Virus record (IMG/VR): IMGVR_UViG_3300010389_000077
Coordinates: 1 to 31,515 of that record
Reading direction: 5' to 3' (one strand)
DNA from: a virus
DNA: 31,515 nucleotides
The translations under genes and the position numbers were made by a program. The notes under the pieces are model-generated. The model made no database searches, was not told the DNA's origin, and was given only the letters and a program-made list of their open reading frames with translations. This document shows, in pieces, positions 6,176 to 11,914 of the stretch. The first letter of the stretch is position 1. Every line of letters begins with the position of its first letter.

Positions 6176-6332
6176 ATCCTACAGCATCGGGAACCCATCC
6201 GCGACCTTTGATTGATAAGGACTGCTGATCTGTCATAATCCCCAAAACGGGTCTGGGATGCTGTAGGATTGACTCAACAAACAAAGGAAGCGGGGGCGCC
6301 GCGATGATACAAAACAAGTCACTCACCCTGCC
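6176..6332 (-). promoter_or_regulatory. Long 5' leader with 13-bp stem
   Basis: Begins GGCAGGG (minus strand of 6326-6332) after TATTATTATCA, then a stretch shared with leaders at 4785 and 3735. The gene-proximal part is enclosed by a perfect inverted repeat: ATCCTACAGCATC (6176-6188) and GATGCTGTAGGAT (6257-6269). The transcript would fold a 68-nt loop domain just upstream of the start codon. Confidence 0.65.
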
Positions 6333-6369
6333 TGATAATAATAGGACTTCACAAAGTATAAAAAAAGAA

Positions 6370-6394
6370 GGGCACTAAGTATAACTTAGCACCC
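6370..6394 (-). terminator. Intrinsic terminator of gene 6415-6747
   Basis: On the minus strand GGGTGCTAAG pairs with CTTAGTGCCC (two G-U pairs) around a TTATA loop, then TTCTTTTTTT follows. Located 20 nt after the stop. A strong rho-independent terminator. Confidence 0.85.
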
Positions 6395-6414
6395 TATGAG
6401 TTTGCTATACTAAC

Positions 6415-6747
6415 TCAGGCAAGTCTCATACCTGACCTAAACTCAGTTACAAAATGTTCGGTGCCATTCCATAGGCGGATGAACCATTCATAACGCTTTT
6501 GGAATACACCTTCACCAGGCAATCCGTGAGCGGAAAGTATAGCGTTCAGGCGACTCTTTGTGGTGTTTGACTGATGCCCACCATCATAGAGTTTGATGCC
6601 CGTATCGCTGACTGTAGCGATAAGATGATTGTGCAAGTATACATCGGACACTTGCATAATCTCATCATAGATAACCTCCGTATTGTCAAGTTTCCAATTA
6701 ACTTTAGCGTTAATTGCAGCGTTCATCTGGCGTTCGATTTTGCGCAT
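6415..6747 (-). CDS. Conserved phage hypothetical protein
   Basis: 110 aa from MRKIERQMNAAINAKVNWKL. Alternating strands follow (NTEVIYDEIMQVSDVYLHNH, then LIATVSDTGIKLYDGG) and a SNTTKSRLNAILSAHG block, ending in FQKRYEWFIRLWNG. This layout matches a small uncharacterised family present in several phages and cyanobacteria, recalled from memory. The ATG follows GTCAACCACACCGCACCACCGACC. It ends in a strong terminator, so it forms a one-gene unit. Confidence 0.8.
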   Translation of the reverse strand: MRKIERQMNAAINAKVNWKLDNTEVIYDEIMQVSDVYLHNHLIATVSDTGIKLYDGGHQSNTTKSRLNAILSAHGLPGEGVFQKRYEWFIRLWNGTEHFVTEFRSGMRLA

Positions 6748-6793
6748 GGTCGGTGGTGCGGTGTGGTTGACTCTTAAAGTATACAGGATGGAT

Positions 6794-6836
6794 GGGGGAT
6801 CCTGTGACCCCCCAGTGACACTTAGCAGATTGTCAC
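6794..6836 (-). repeat. Double stem-loop after gene 6833-7135
   Basis: The dyad GTGACA-N10-TGTCAC (6815-6836) holds the stop codon of gene 6833-7135 in its right arm. It is followed by GGGGG/CCCCC hairpin 6794-6812 and then the TATACT box of the next gene. Same layout as 5795-5837. Confidence 0.7.
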
Positions 6837-7135
6837 AGACCCAGGAAGCGAGCGATCCGTTCCCGCTTGCGAAGCGGCAGGATCCTTTTGTATGTTACAA
6901 AGCGACGATTGCCGACCTTGTAATCATAACGCTGCACCAAACCTTTGCCTGCCATTTCCTTCATCATCAGGCACAAAGATGTTCTGGCAGCGTTAGACAA
7001 TCCCAGAGCAGATTTGATCTCGGGAGAGTTCAATCCGTGCTGATTCTTGTCTGAATCCATAGGCAGAACCGACAGAATCGCCCACTGATAGGTGTTACCG
7101 AAGGTCTGGGGATTGGTGATGGTGGTAGAAAACAT
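6833..7135 (-). CDS. Putative winged-helix DNA-binding protein
   Basis: 100 aa from MFSTTITNPQTFGNTYQWAI. The central part suits a winged helix: helix (QWAILSVLP), helix (NSPEIKSALGLS), recognition helix (AARTSLCLMMKEMAGKGLVQ), then a beta wing (RYDYKVGNRRFVTYKRI), and a basic tail (RKRERIARF). MarR-like regulators have this order. It could regulate the repeated promoters nearby. Start chosen at 7135 after the GTCAATCACTCGATCAA leader. Regulator assignment is inference. Confidence 0.6.
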   Translation of the reverse strand: MFSTTITNPQTFGNTYQWAILSVLPMDSDKNQHGLNSPEIKSALGLSNAARTSLCLMMKEMAGKGLVQRYDYKVGNRRFVTYKRILPLRKRERIARFLGL

Positions 7136-7139
7136 TTGA

Positions 7140-7319
7140 TCGAGTGATTGACTACCCACATACAATCTCACAGATTCAGCGGCAGGTCAAGGGGTTTCGA
7201 CCAGTTCCAAAAGTGGCACAGGACCCCCACAGAAGCGGCAGGAAGGTCGCTATACTATGGGAAAGGAAGAGAGGGGCGGGATCCCCGACGACGACCACTT
7301 ATAGGACACTTACCCTGCC
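7140..7319 (-). promoter_or_regulatory. Long 5' leader of gene 6833-7135
   Basis: Starts GGCAGGG (minus strand of 7313-7319) after ATTATATCTT. It keeps the purine-rich GGGAAAGGAAGAGAGG tract of the other leaders (plus-strand view near 7260) and has a GGGGATCCCG segment able to fold on itself. No coding region found. Confidence 0.55.
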
Positions 7320-7324
7320 AAGAT

Positions 7325-7450
7325 ATAATTTAGTAAAATATAAAGAATAAAGAATCAAATCGTTGTTTTATACTTTATACTTAGTTAAGTGTAAACAATA
7401 AAAATCAAATCCTTATTGTATTCTTTATACTTAGTTAAATGTAAAGAATA
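7325..7450. repeat. AT-rich repeated spacer, second copy
   Basis: Gene-free AT-rich tract. Its first ~45 nt match 4995-5040, and units of the form TATACTTAGTTAARTGTAAA occur twice. Each unit can pair its own ends (TATACTTA with TAAGTGTA). It lies between a promoter-leader and the terminator of gene 7495-7689. Confidence 0.6.
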
Positions 7451-7454
7451 AAAG

Positions 7455-7484
7455 AGAGAGTTAGGATTATGATTCTAACTCTCT
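7455..7484 (-). terminator. Intrinsic terminator of gene 7495-7689
   Basis: AGAGAGTTAG (7455-7464) pairs perfectly with CTAACTCTCT (7475-7484), followed on the minus strand by CTTTTATTCTTT. It begins 10 nt after the stop. Confidence 0.85.
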
Positions 7485-7494
7485 TGTTTGTTTA

Positions 7495-7689
7495 TTATAC
7501 AGGAGAAAGAATGATAGCGTCCTGATTTTTATAATGTGTCAAAGTGTTAATTACACCTTGCTCTGTCATCGGTTTGCGACAGACTGGTAGACCTTTCTCC
7601 CATCCTGTAGCAATCCATCCAGCACTTGTCTTGTCAAATGTAACAGACTCACCCGTGATCTGTATGTAACGAATGTTATTGAGATTCAT
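7495..7689 (-). CDS. Hypothetical small protein
   Basis: 64 aa from MNLNNIRYIQITGESVTFDK. A short beta sheet is likely, followed by a helix (MTEQGVINTLTHYKNQDAII). No recognised motif. The start lies at the edge of palindrome cluster 2 and lacks a Shine-Dalgarno site; a strong terminator follows it. Confidence 0.75.
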   Translation of the reverse strand: MNLNNIRYIQITGESVTFDKTSAGWIATGWEKGLPVCRKPMTEQGVINTLTHYKNQDAIILSPV

Positions 7690-7796
7690 GATGATGATGT
7701 AATGATGTCGAGATGTAATGATGATAATGAATGTATGTGTATCTCGACGAGAATGTATGTGTATCTCGTCGAGATTTAACTATAATCTAGTCGAGA
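7690..7796. repeat. TCTCGTCGAGA palindrome cluster 2
   Basis: Perfect copies at 7742-7752 and 7764-7774 and a one-mismatch copy (TCTAGTCGAGA) at 7786-7796, touching the stop of gene 7797-8054. ATGATGATGTAATGATG-type short repeats fill the left part. Confidence 0.85.
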
Positions 7797-8054
7797 CTAG
7801 AAGTCGAAAACGTCTCCGTTAATCTCAGCACGATTCACTTTAGGATCGGTCCACTTTACACCGTCAGGAGTTTCTTTGGTGCCACATTCGTAGAACAATT
7901 CCAGCAGTTCTTCATAGCAGCAGACATCATTTTGCTGAATGTATTCCTGGATTGATTCATCATTCTCAATCCAGAGAACAACGTTCCAAGTCTCATAATT
8001 GGTCCAACCGTTGTAGGTGGTATCGGTGAGGCAGGTCTGGTAGGCAGAAGTCAT
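7797..8054 (-). CDS. DUF7249-like phage protein
   Basis: 85 aa from MTSAYQTCLTDTTYNGWTNY. The TYNGWTNYETWNVVLWIEND core (about 13-32) is the signature of a small phage family (YNGWTNYETWNVALW), annotated DUF7249 as far as I recall. The rest is acidic and helical with paired cysteines (DVCCYEELLELFYECG). Function of the family is unknown. Preceded by TATACTAAGCAAGTCAACC on the minus strand. Confidence 0.75.
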   Translation of the reverse strand: MTSAYQTCLTDTTYNGWTNYETWNVVLWIENDESIQEYIQQNDVCCYEELLELFYECGTKETPDGVKWTDPKVNRAEINGDVFDF

Positions 8055-8098
8055 TTGCTTGAGTGTCGTTGGTGGTTGACTTGCTTAGTATAGGGTCT

Positions 8099-8121
8099 GG
8101 GGGGGGAAAGGTCAACCCCCC
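8099..8121 (-). terminator. G/C-run hairpin
   Basis: GGGGGG (8101-8106) pairs with CCCCCC (8116-8121) between the stop of gene 8134-8268 and the TATACT box of gene 7797-8054. Confidence 0.5.
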
Positions 8122-8133
8122 GAACCATTAGTG

Positions 8134-8268
8134 TTACTTATGAGTTTGAATGGTTTGCTGTTGATATAATTTAACACCTGCTTTCACTCCCTCAATGATA
8201 TACATCCACATAAAGAGAGATACAACCAAAACAAAACTATAGGAGAAGATTTTGGGGATTTTAGTCAT
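8134..8268 (-). CDS. Small single-pass membrane protein
   Basis: 44 aa. MTKIPKIFSYSF is followed by a hydrophobic segment (about 11-26, FVLVVSLFMWMYII) and a short polar tail (EGVKAGVKLYQQQ). Its ATG overlaps the stop of the upstream gene by 4 nt (ATGA), a good sign of real translation. It is one of several tiny membrane peptides in the window. Possible membrane or envelope role; no further clue. Confidence 0.75.
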   Translation of the reverse strand: MTKIPKIFSYSFVLVVSLFMWMYIIEGVKAGVKLYQQQTIQTHK

Positions 8269-8483
8269 GAGTGAGTGTCGAGAATGTGACGATAATCAAT
8301 AAAGTTGATACACCAACCTGTAGCAGCAGTAATCTCTTCTACGAGATCATCTTCATCGTCGGCATCCCATATTTGACCGATGGTTTCTTCTGTTACTTCA
8401 TGTTGATAATCGGGATCTACATCACCCCAACTAGGATCATCAGAACTGAAATCAAACTCAATTTCGGTAACTTGAAACTTCAT
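8265..8483 (-). CDS. Hypothetical acidic protein
   Basis: 72 aa from MKFQVTEIEFDFSSDDPSWG. Very acidic in the middle (IWDADDEDDLVEEITAATGW), ending CINFIDYRHILDTHS. The FSSDDPSW...ATGWCINFIDY pattern resembles small conserved cyanophage proteins. The ATG at 8483 follows GTCAACCAACGACACACATCAC. Function unknown; the charge could mimic DNA but this is speculation. Confidence 0.75.
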   Translation of the reverse strand: MKFQVTEIEFDFSSDDPSWGDVDPDYQHEVTEETIGQIWDADDEDDLVEEITAATGWCINFIDYRHILDTHS

Positions 8484-8508
8484 GTGATGTGTGTCGTTGG
8501 TTGACTTT

Positions 8509-8570
8509 TTAAGTGTAATGGGTCGAGAGGGGGAACCGAGTCCCCCTTGTGCCACCTATTCAACTGGCAC
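8509..8570 (-). repeat. 47-bp duplicated cassette plus perfect 22-bp dyad
   Basis: Bases 8509-8555 are identical to 9177-9223. The block holds a TTACACTTAA box (minus strand), the hairpin GGGGGA/TCCCCC (8529-8546) and the left arm of the dyad. The dyad GTGCCA-N10-TGGCAC (8549-8570) is perfect here and lies at the end of gene 8556-8783. Confidence 0.85.
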
Positions 8571-8783
8571 AGTAGTTGCTGATTCTAACAAATCTTGAGC
8601 AACTTCCTCACCATAGAGTTCTTCAATCTCACCTACAATTTGTTCCTCAGTATAAGTTTCATACTCACGGCAGAGTAAATCAAAGACCATAGTTTCAAGA
8701 GTGTCTACATCCATCCCGTCCACAATATGTGAAACATAGTTCTCAACGAACTGGGAGAATTGTGCTTTGTTGGTGAGTTTCAT
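8556..8783 (-). CDS. Hypothetical acidic helical protein
   Basis: 75 aa from MKLTNKAQFSQFVENYVSHI. Glutamate-rich helices make up most of it (EYETYTEEQIVGEIEELYGE, ending EVAQDLLESATTVPVE). Its end lies within the 22-bp dyad. It is the last gene of a tightly packed operon of small genes from 9153. Not recognised. Confidence 0.75.
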   Translation of the reverse strand: MKLTNKAQFSQFVENYVSHIVDGMDVDTLETMVFDLLCREYETYTEEQIVGEIEELYGEEVAQDLLESATTVPVE

Positions 8784-8789
8784 TTTAGA

Positions 8790-8918
8790 TCACTTACGCA
8801 GAGGAGAGTTAAAATAACGGCGGAAAGAAGTTACCACGATGATAAGAGTTGAAATCACTCCAATCAATCCAAGGTAAGTTACAGCGTCACCGGTAAAGTT
8901 AAGAGTGTCGGGAGTCAT
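8790..8918 (-). CDS. Small single-pass membrane protein
   Basis: 42 aa. MTPDTLNFTGDAVTY is followed by one clear membrane segment (about 14-31, YLGLIGVISTLIIVVTSF) and a basic end (RRYFNSPLRK), which predicts the C-terminus in the cytoplasm. It overlaps the preceding gene by 4 nt (ATGA). Role unknown. Confidence 0.75.
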   Translation of the reverse strand: MTPDTLNFTGDAVTYLGLIGVISTLIIVVTSFRRYFNSPLRK

Positions 8919-9028
8919 TTTTTGTTAATGATGTAAGATTTGTTGATAATGGTTTGCCATTCATTAGATGCCGAAAGTCGTTGGTTTACGATTACCCAAC
9001 GACCTTGAAACTTAAGAAGTTTTTTCAT
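8915..9028 (-). CDS. Small basic protein
   Basis: 37 aa: MKKLLKFQGRWVIVNQRLSA followed by SNEWQTIINKSYIINKK. Basic and probably a small beta-hairpin protein. It is held in an overlapping chain: its ATG overlaps the upstream TGA and its stop overlaps the next ATG. Translation is credible from the coupling; function unknown. Confidence 0.65.
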   Translation of the reverse strand: MKKLLKFQGRWVIVNQRLSASNEWQTIINKSYIINKK

Positions 9029-9153
9029 CAGTAATCGTAGTCAGCGGCAAGATAACCATCAAAATCGAAGTTTTCTTGTTCTTCTTGAAGTTCAAGAATG
9101 TCGAAGATTTCACCGGGAGTTTCCTGAATCTCGTTCCAAAGTTCGTCAAACAT
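9028..9153 (-). CDS. Very acidic small protein
   Basis: 41 aa: MFDELWNEIQETPGEIFDIL then ELQEEQENFDFDGYLAADYDY. Almost no basic residues. Start at 9153 follows AAGTCCCAACCAAATCACGATC. First gene of the four-gene chain to 8556. Such acidic peptides in phage early regions are often inhibitors or DNA mimics, but there is no direct evidence. Confidence 0.7.
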   Translation of the reverse strand: MFDELWNEIQETPGEIFDILELQEEQENFDFDGYLAADYDY

Positions 9154-9176
9154 GATCGTGATTTGGTTGGGACTTG

Positions 9177-9238
9177 TTAAGTGTAATGGGTCGAGAGGGG
9201 GAACCGAGTCCCCCTTGTGCCACTTATCAAACTGGTTT
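9177..9238 (-). repeat. Second copy of 47-bp cassette with partial dyad
   Basis: Bases 9177-9223 repeat 8509-8555 exactly, with the GGGGGA/TCCCCC hairpin at 9197-9214. The dyad 9217-9238 is here GTGCCA-N10-TGGTTT, its right arm decayed. Confidence 0.8.
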
Positions 9239-9484
9239 CTTGATTTGAAGAAACACCATTTGAATCGGTTGTTCTTGAATATAAAAGAACACATAATTCG
9301 GGTGAACTTCAATATCACCATCTACTGTAGAAAGATCTACATAATCATCTCCATCGTTGTTAGCGATATAAGGATTGTCATCCATGTCATACCCTACGAA
9401 GTATAGAGTATCATTCACGCAGACAGCATAGGCATCAGAAAGCAGATCGTGAAACTGATCGAGAGTGATGGTAGTTTTAGTCAT
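9227..9484 (-). CDS. Hypothetical acidic beta-rich protein
   Basis: 85 aa from MTKTTITLDQFHDLLSDAYA. Repeated short strands with many Asp and Asn (YFVGYDMDDNPYIANNDGDD) lead to a hydrophobic end (NYVFFYIQEQPIQMVFLQI). Overlaps the upstream gene by 4 nt (ATGA). Not recognised. Confidence 0.75.
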   Translation of the reverse strand: MTKTTITLDQFHDLLSDAYAVCVNDTLYFVGYDMDDNPYIANNDGDDYVDLSTVDGDIEVHPNYVFFYIQEQPIQMVFLQIKKPV

Positions 9485-9627
9485 TTGTTCAGAAAGTTAG
9501 AAAAAGCATAAACCACAATGTCGCAGAGTTCTTCATCAACAAACTCAGGAAGATCGTTGACATCGCGCCAACACATTAGATCTTCTTGAAGTTGTTCACG
9601 AAGCGAAAGAATGTCGGTTTGGGTCAT
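9481..9627 (-). CDS. Small acidic helical protein
   Basis: 48 aa: MTQTDILSLREQLQEDLMCW followed by RDVNDLPEFVDEELCDIVVY and AFSNFLNK. Two acidic helices. Coupled to the next gene through an ATGA overlap. Unknown function. Confidence 0.7.
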   Translation of the reverse strand: MTQTDILSLREQLQEDLMCWRDVNDLPEFVDEELCDIVVYAFSNFLNK

Positions 9628-9663
9628 AAGAACCTCAGGAACAAATGTAATGTAGAACGGATT

Positions 9664-9683
9664 GGGGGATTTCGCAACCCCCC
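9664..9683 (-). terminator. GC hairpin after gene 9694-9852
   Basis: GGGGG and CCCCC pair across a 9-nt loop, 11 nt from the stop at 9694, followed leftwards by the start region of gene 9481-9627. Next to it is a decayed dyad starting GTGCCA at 9686. Confidence 0.5.
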
Positions 9684-9693
9684 TTGTGCCAGT

Positions 9694-9852
9694 TTAGTAA
9701 CCGTTCAGGAAGTCTGCGAGTGCTTCCAGGTACTCCTCCTCCGTCTCGAAGGTCCTAAGACCTATGGTGCAGGGGAAGGTCTTCCTAGTGGCAGGAGCGT
9801 TGCTAGGATCCTTTCCCTGGGAGCGGATCTGTTCTTGGTAGATGTGAGTCAT
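9694..9852 (-). CDS. Hypothetical small protein
   Basis: 52 aa from MTHIYQEQIRSQGKDPSNAP. The second half, FETEEEYLEALADFLNGY, is an acidic helix. Start at 9852 follows the GAGTCAATCACACCAGACC leader. Not recognised. Confidence 0.7.
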   Translation of the reverse strand: MTHIYQEQIRSQGKDPSNAPATRKTFPCTIGLRTFETEEEYLEALADFLNGY

Positions 9853-9855
9853 GGT

Positions 9856-10043
9856 CTGGTGTGATTGACTCCGTAATCCTACACCATCGAGCACCCATAC
9901 CGCGAGTCTGGACCTGAGTATTGTGCCACTTCAGTAACTGTCCTTCATGTGCCCCATATGACTCAAGATGTCTTAGACTATGGGAACAAGAGAAGAACAG
10001 AGGCGGACTCCTCTACGACAACAAAGAGGAAACTACTCCTGCC
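9856..10043 (-). promoter_or_regulatory. Promoter and long leader of gene 9694-9852
   Basis: The minus strand reads TATTATAATCAGGCAGG at 10038-10054, a clear TATAAT followed by the GGCAGG leader start, then ~185 nt of untranslated leader. The region near 9970-10010 resembles the leaders at 4900-4960 and 6270-6310. It also contains a decayed GTGCCAC dyad (about 9930). Confidence 0.65.
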
Positions 10044-10057
10044 TGATTATAATAGAA

Positions 10058-10285
10058 TTATTGAAGTTCTTCTAAAGCTTCTATAATCTTATCCAGAATG
10101 TTATTTACTTTATCTAAACCTTTATTAAAGGCAACAGATTCAAGTAAGACTAGAATATGCTTTATTTTTTGTATAATAGAATTGGGAACTCTAATATGTG
10201 TGGTATCACCTAAGATTTGGTATTTCTTTATAAAACCTTGATGACCTTTACGGGAGTTATGATATTCTTTTGCTGTAGAGTTCAT
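10058..10285 (-). CDS. Putative small DNA-binding (RHH-like) regulator
   Basis: 75 aa from MNSTAKEYHNSRKGHQGFIK. After a basic head, the segment THIRVPNSIIQKIKHIL has the short strand plus helix layout of ribbon-helix-helix repressors, followed by a second long helix (VNNILDKIIEALEELQ). Four ATGCGTTACC iterons cover its promoter, the usual layout for an autorepressor, and this is the main support for the call. AT-rich, unlike the GC-rich genes to its left. Confidence 0.55.
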   Translation of the reverse strand: MNSTAKEYHNSRKGHQGFIKKYQILGDTTHIRVPNSIIQKIKHILVLLESVAFNKGLDKVNNILDKIIEALEELQ

Positions 10286-10288
10286 TTA

Positions 10289-10354
10289 ATGCGTTACCTC
10301 ATATGCGTTACCTTATTATATATGCGTTACCTCATATGCGTTACCGTATTATAT
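10289..10354 (-). repeat. Operator-like iterons at promoter
   Basis: A 33-bp unit occurs twice in tandem (10289-10321 and 10322-10354, one mismatch). Each holds two copies of ATGCGTTACC 14 bp apart (starts 10289, 10303, 10322, 10336). Minus-strand TATAAT boxes at 10315-10320 and 10348-10353 are interleaved with them, just upstream of the ATG at 10285. Confidence 0.85.
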
Positions 10355-10433
10355 AAGTCTCAAAGCTTTCTTATACCTTATCTTGCAAAGGAACAAACCT
10401 AGTCTAGCAGTATTATTGAATCTTGTCAAGCAT

Positions 10434-10465
10434 AAAAAAAAGGCAGGGACACCACTCCCCGCCTT
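10434..10465 (-). terminator. Intrinsic terminator
   Basis: AAGGC(A)GGGA pairs with TCCC(C)GCCTT (one mismatch), followed on the minus strand by eight T. It ends transcription coming from gene 10633-11049 before the iteron-controlled promoter. No gene was found in the 170 nt between that stop and this terminator. Confidence 0.8.
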
Positions 10466-10550
10466 ATACTACTCCACCCATCTTACGTTATATGATTATC
10501 ACTCGCAAGGTAACTTTTCCATTAAGACGAGGCAAACCTATTCCTCGTAT

Positions 10551-10625
10551 GATATGATGTATCTCGTATGATATGTTATGTCTCGTCGAGATGTTATGTA
10601 TGATACGCACATCTCGACGAGATTT
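10551..10625. repeat. TCTCGTCGAGA palindrome cluster 3
   Basis: Perfect copies at 10581-10591 and 10612-10622 (inverted centre base), with TATCTCGTATGATATG repeats beside them and a GTATGATACGCAC tract between. It follows the stop of the ArdA-like gene (10633). Confidence 0.85.
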
Positions 10626-10632
10626 GATTCAA

Positions 10633-11049
10633 CTAGAACGAAGAATCAAACACATAACCATCCACGAAGTCAAAGTCATAACGCAGACTTTGCTCCCAGG
10701 TTGCTTCCCAATCTACTACAAGAAAGGAAGGAACATCACCATAGACATCGTTATAGTATTCTTCAGCGAAGTCAGCACCAGAGTCATAAGTGCCACGATA
10801 GGCATCACGAACGTGCTCTACATAGGCAACCCCATGATACTCAATAAAGGCATCCACAACATCATAACCAATATCCTCACCCTGAGTTACATACTCCTCA
10901 TAGAAGGTAACGAAGTCATTTTCGTTGTGATTGTCGATAAACTCCAGCATATCTTCCAGAGCATAGTTTTCCTCCAGAAGTTCATCAATCTTCTCTACAG
11001 TAGCAGCAGATAAGGTTTCTTTGTAGTTAGCAGTCATTGTGATAGACAT
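10633..11049 (-). CDS. ardA: ArdA-like antirestriction protein
   Basis: 138 aa, very acidic. The C-terminal half has the ArdA pattern: AYVEHVRDAYRGTYDSGADF (about 75-94), then AEEYYNDVYGDVPSFLVVDW (95-114) and RYDFDFVDGYVFDSSF at the end. ArdA proteins mimic bent B-form DNA and block type I restriction-modification enzymes; the N-terminal half here is shorter and more helical (VEKIDELLEENYALEDMLEF). The ATG at 11049 is chosen because it follows a CAAGCAATTCACCCC leader like that of gene 11399-11671; an internal ATG at 11037 is possible. Its target could be host systems or a rival phage's. Family match is by eye. Confidence 0.75.
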   Translation of the reverse strand: MSITMTANYKETLSAATVEKIDELLEENYALEDMLEFIDNHNENDFVTFYEEYVTQGEDIGYDVVDAFIEYHGVAYVEHVRDAYRGTYDSGADFAEEYYNDVYGDVPSFLVVDWEATWEQSLRYDFDFVDGYVFDSSF

Positions 11050-11103
11050 GGGGTGAATTGCTTGAGTACGAATGTAGAATAACAGGATTGAAGCAGGAAG
11101 TCT

Positions 11104-11138
11104 AGGGGGGTTGTGCCACTTTGGCAACCGGACCCCTA
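11104..11138 (-). repeat. Nested stem-loop after gene 11136-11351
   Basis: Inner stem formed by TGCCA and TGGCA around CTT, extended by GTT/AAC. AGGGG (left) and CCCCT (right) can close an outer stem. The right end overlaps the stop of gene 11136-11351. A variant of the gene-end dyad. Confidence 0.5.
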
Positions 11139-11351
11139 CCGGGCACTAATACGAATAGTTTCCATTAACATCATCGCAAGTTCTGTACGATTATCCTGAT
11201 CAATCACGGGAATGTTCATCTCTACATAAGAACTCACAAGTTCCACTAAGAGTTCATTCATTCTCTCATCTTGATATATGAAGGATGCCATATCATCCTT
11301 AAATCCATCACACAGAAGTTTGAGTGACTTTGTAACCGATTGTGATTCCAT
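11136..11351 (-). CDS. Hypothetical helical protein
   Basis: 71 aa from MESQSVTKSLKLLCDGFKDD. Almost all helix (MASFIYQDERMNELLVELVS; RTELAMMLMETIRIS). No known motif. Lies in its own unit between the ArdA-like gene and gene 11399-11671. Confidence 0.75.
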   Translation of the reverse strand: MESQSVTKSLKLLCDGFKDDMASFIYQDERMNELLVELVSSYVEMNIPVIDQDNRTELAMMLMETIRISAR

Positions 11352-11398
11352 GATAATAATGCGTGAGAGGTGTTTGTGTGCTTCTAGAAGGTGCTTGA

Positions 11399-11671
11399 TT
11401 AAACCATTACCATATCAACTGCCCTTTCGACCTTAAATGTTCCCAGAGGACCGTATACGACAGAGTAAGGAATTGTGCCGAACTCTTGAATTACTTCCCA
11501 ATCCTCATGATTCACACGGATGATTACAGCACCATCCATCTCTGGATCCTGAAGATGAGCATCATAGAATCCACAGGCATAACCAATTGTACTGCAGAAT
11601 GCGAATTCATTAAAGAATCCGTGTTCGTTGGTGCCGAAACCAATTACTCGATAGGTGGTTTTGGTAGTCAT
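11399..11671 (-). CDS. Hypothetical protein
   Basis: 90 aa from MTTKTTYRVIGFGTNEHGFF. Alternating strands and a helix, with VIIRVNHEDWEVIQEFGTIP in the middle and GPLGTFKVERAVDMVMV at the end. Compact alpha/beta protein of unknown function. The start follows a CAAGCAACACCACCAA leader. Confidence 0.75.
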   Translation of the reverse strand: MTTKTTYRVIGFGTNEHGFFNEFAFCSTIGYACGFYDAHLQDPEMDGAVIIRVNHEDWEVIQEFGTIPYSVVYGPLGTFKVERAVDMVMV

Positions 11672-11712
11672 TTGGTGGTGTTGCTTGAGTACGAATGTAG
11701 AATAACCGGTTT

Positions 11713-11733
11713 GGGGGGTCTTGGGAACCCCCC
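11713..11733 (-). terminator. GC hairpin after gene 11744-11914
   Basis: GGGGGGT (11713-11719) and ACCCCCC (11727-11733) form a 7-bp stem, 10 nt past the stop at 11744. Confidence 0.55.
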
Positions 11734-11743
11734 TTGTGCCAGT

Positions 11744-11914
11744 TTATGCAGTGACCTCCATCCATTCAATTCCATTACGGAAGATAATCATAGGATCCCC
11801 ATGATCATCAACCGACCAATCAAAAGCAACATCAAGTGCATGATCTTCTGATGTAAAGAACTCCATATCTTCAGGATTAGACTTAGGAGCAACAGACCAG
11901 GAAACGAATGTCAT
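11744..11914 (-). CDS. Hypothetical acidic small protein
   Basis: 56 aa: MTFVSWSVAPKSNPEDMEFF then TSEDHALDVAFDWSVDDHGD and PMIIFRNGIEWMEVTA. A small beta-rich acidic protein. The ATG follows AAGTCAACCAAACAAACAA, the regional leader. Not recognised. Confidence 0.7.
   Translation of the reverse strand: MTFVSWSVAPKSNPEDMEFFTSEDHALDVAFDWSVDDHGDPMIIFRNGIEWMEVTA

Noticed and set aside
5789-6211. 140-codon plus-strand open frame
   Set aside because: GC-rich shadow of gene 5834-6148; no promoter or ribosome site, and it crosses the stem-loops and leader.
10289-10354. Plasmid replication origin with Rep iterons
   Set aside because: Iterons overlap two TATAAT boxes right before a small regulator-like gene, and no replication initiator is encoded nearby; an operator is the simpler reading.
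10573-11013. 146-codon plus-strand open frame opposite the ArdA-like gene
   Set aside because: Antisense shadow; the minus strand has a recognisable protein family and start leader.
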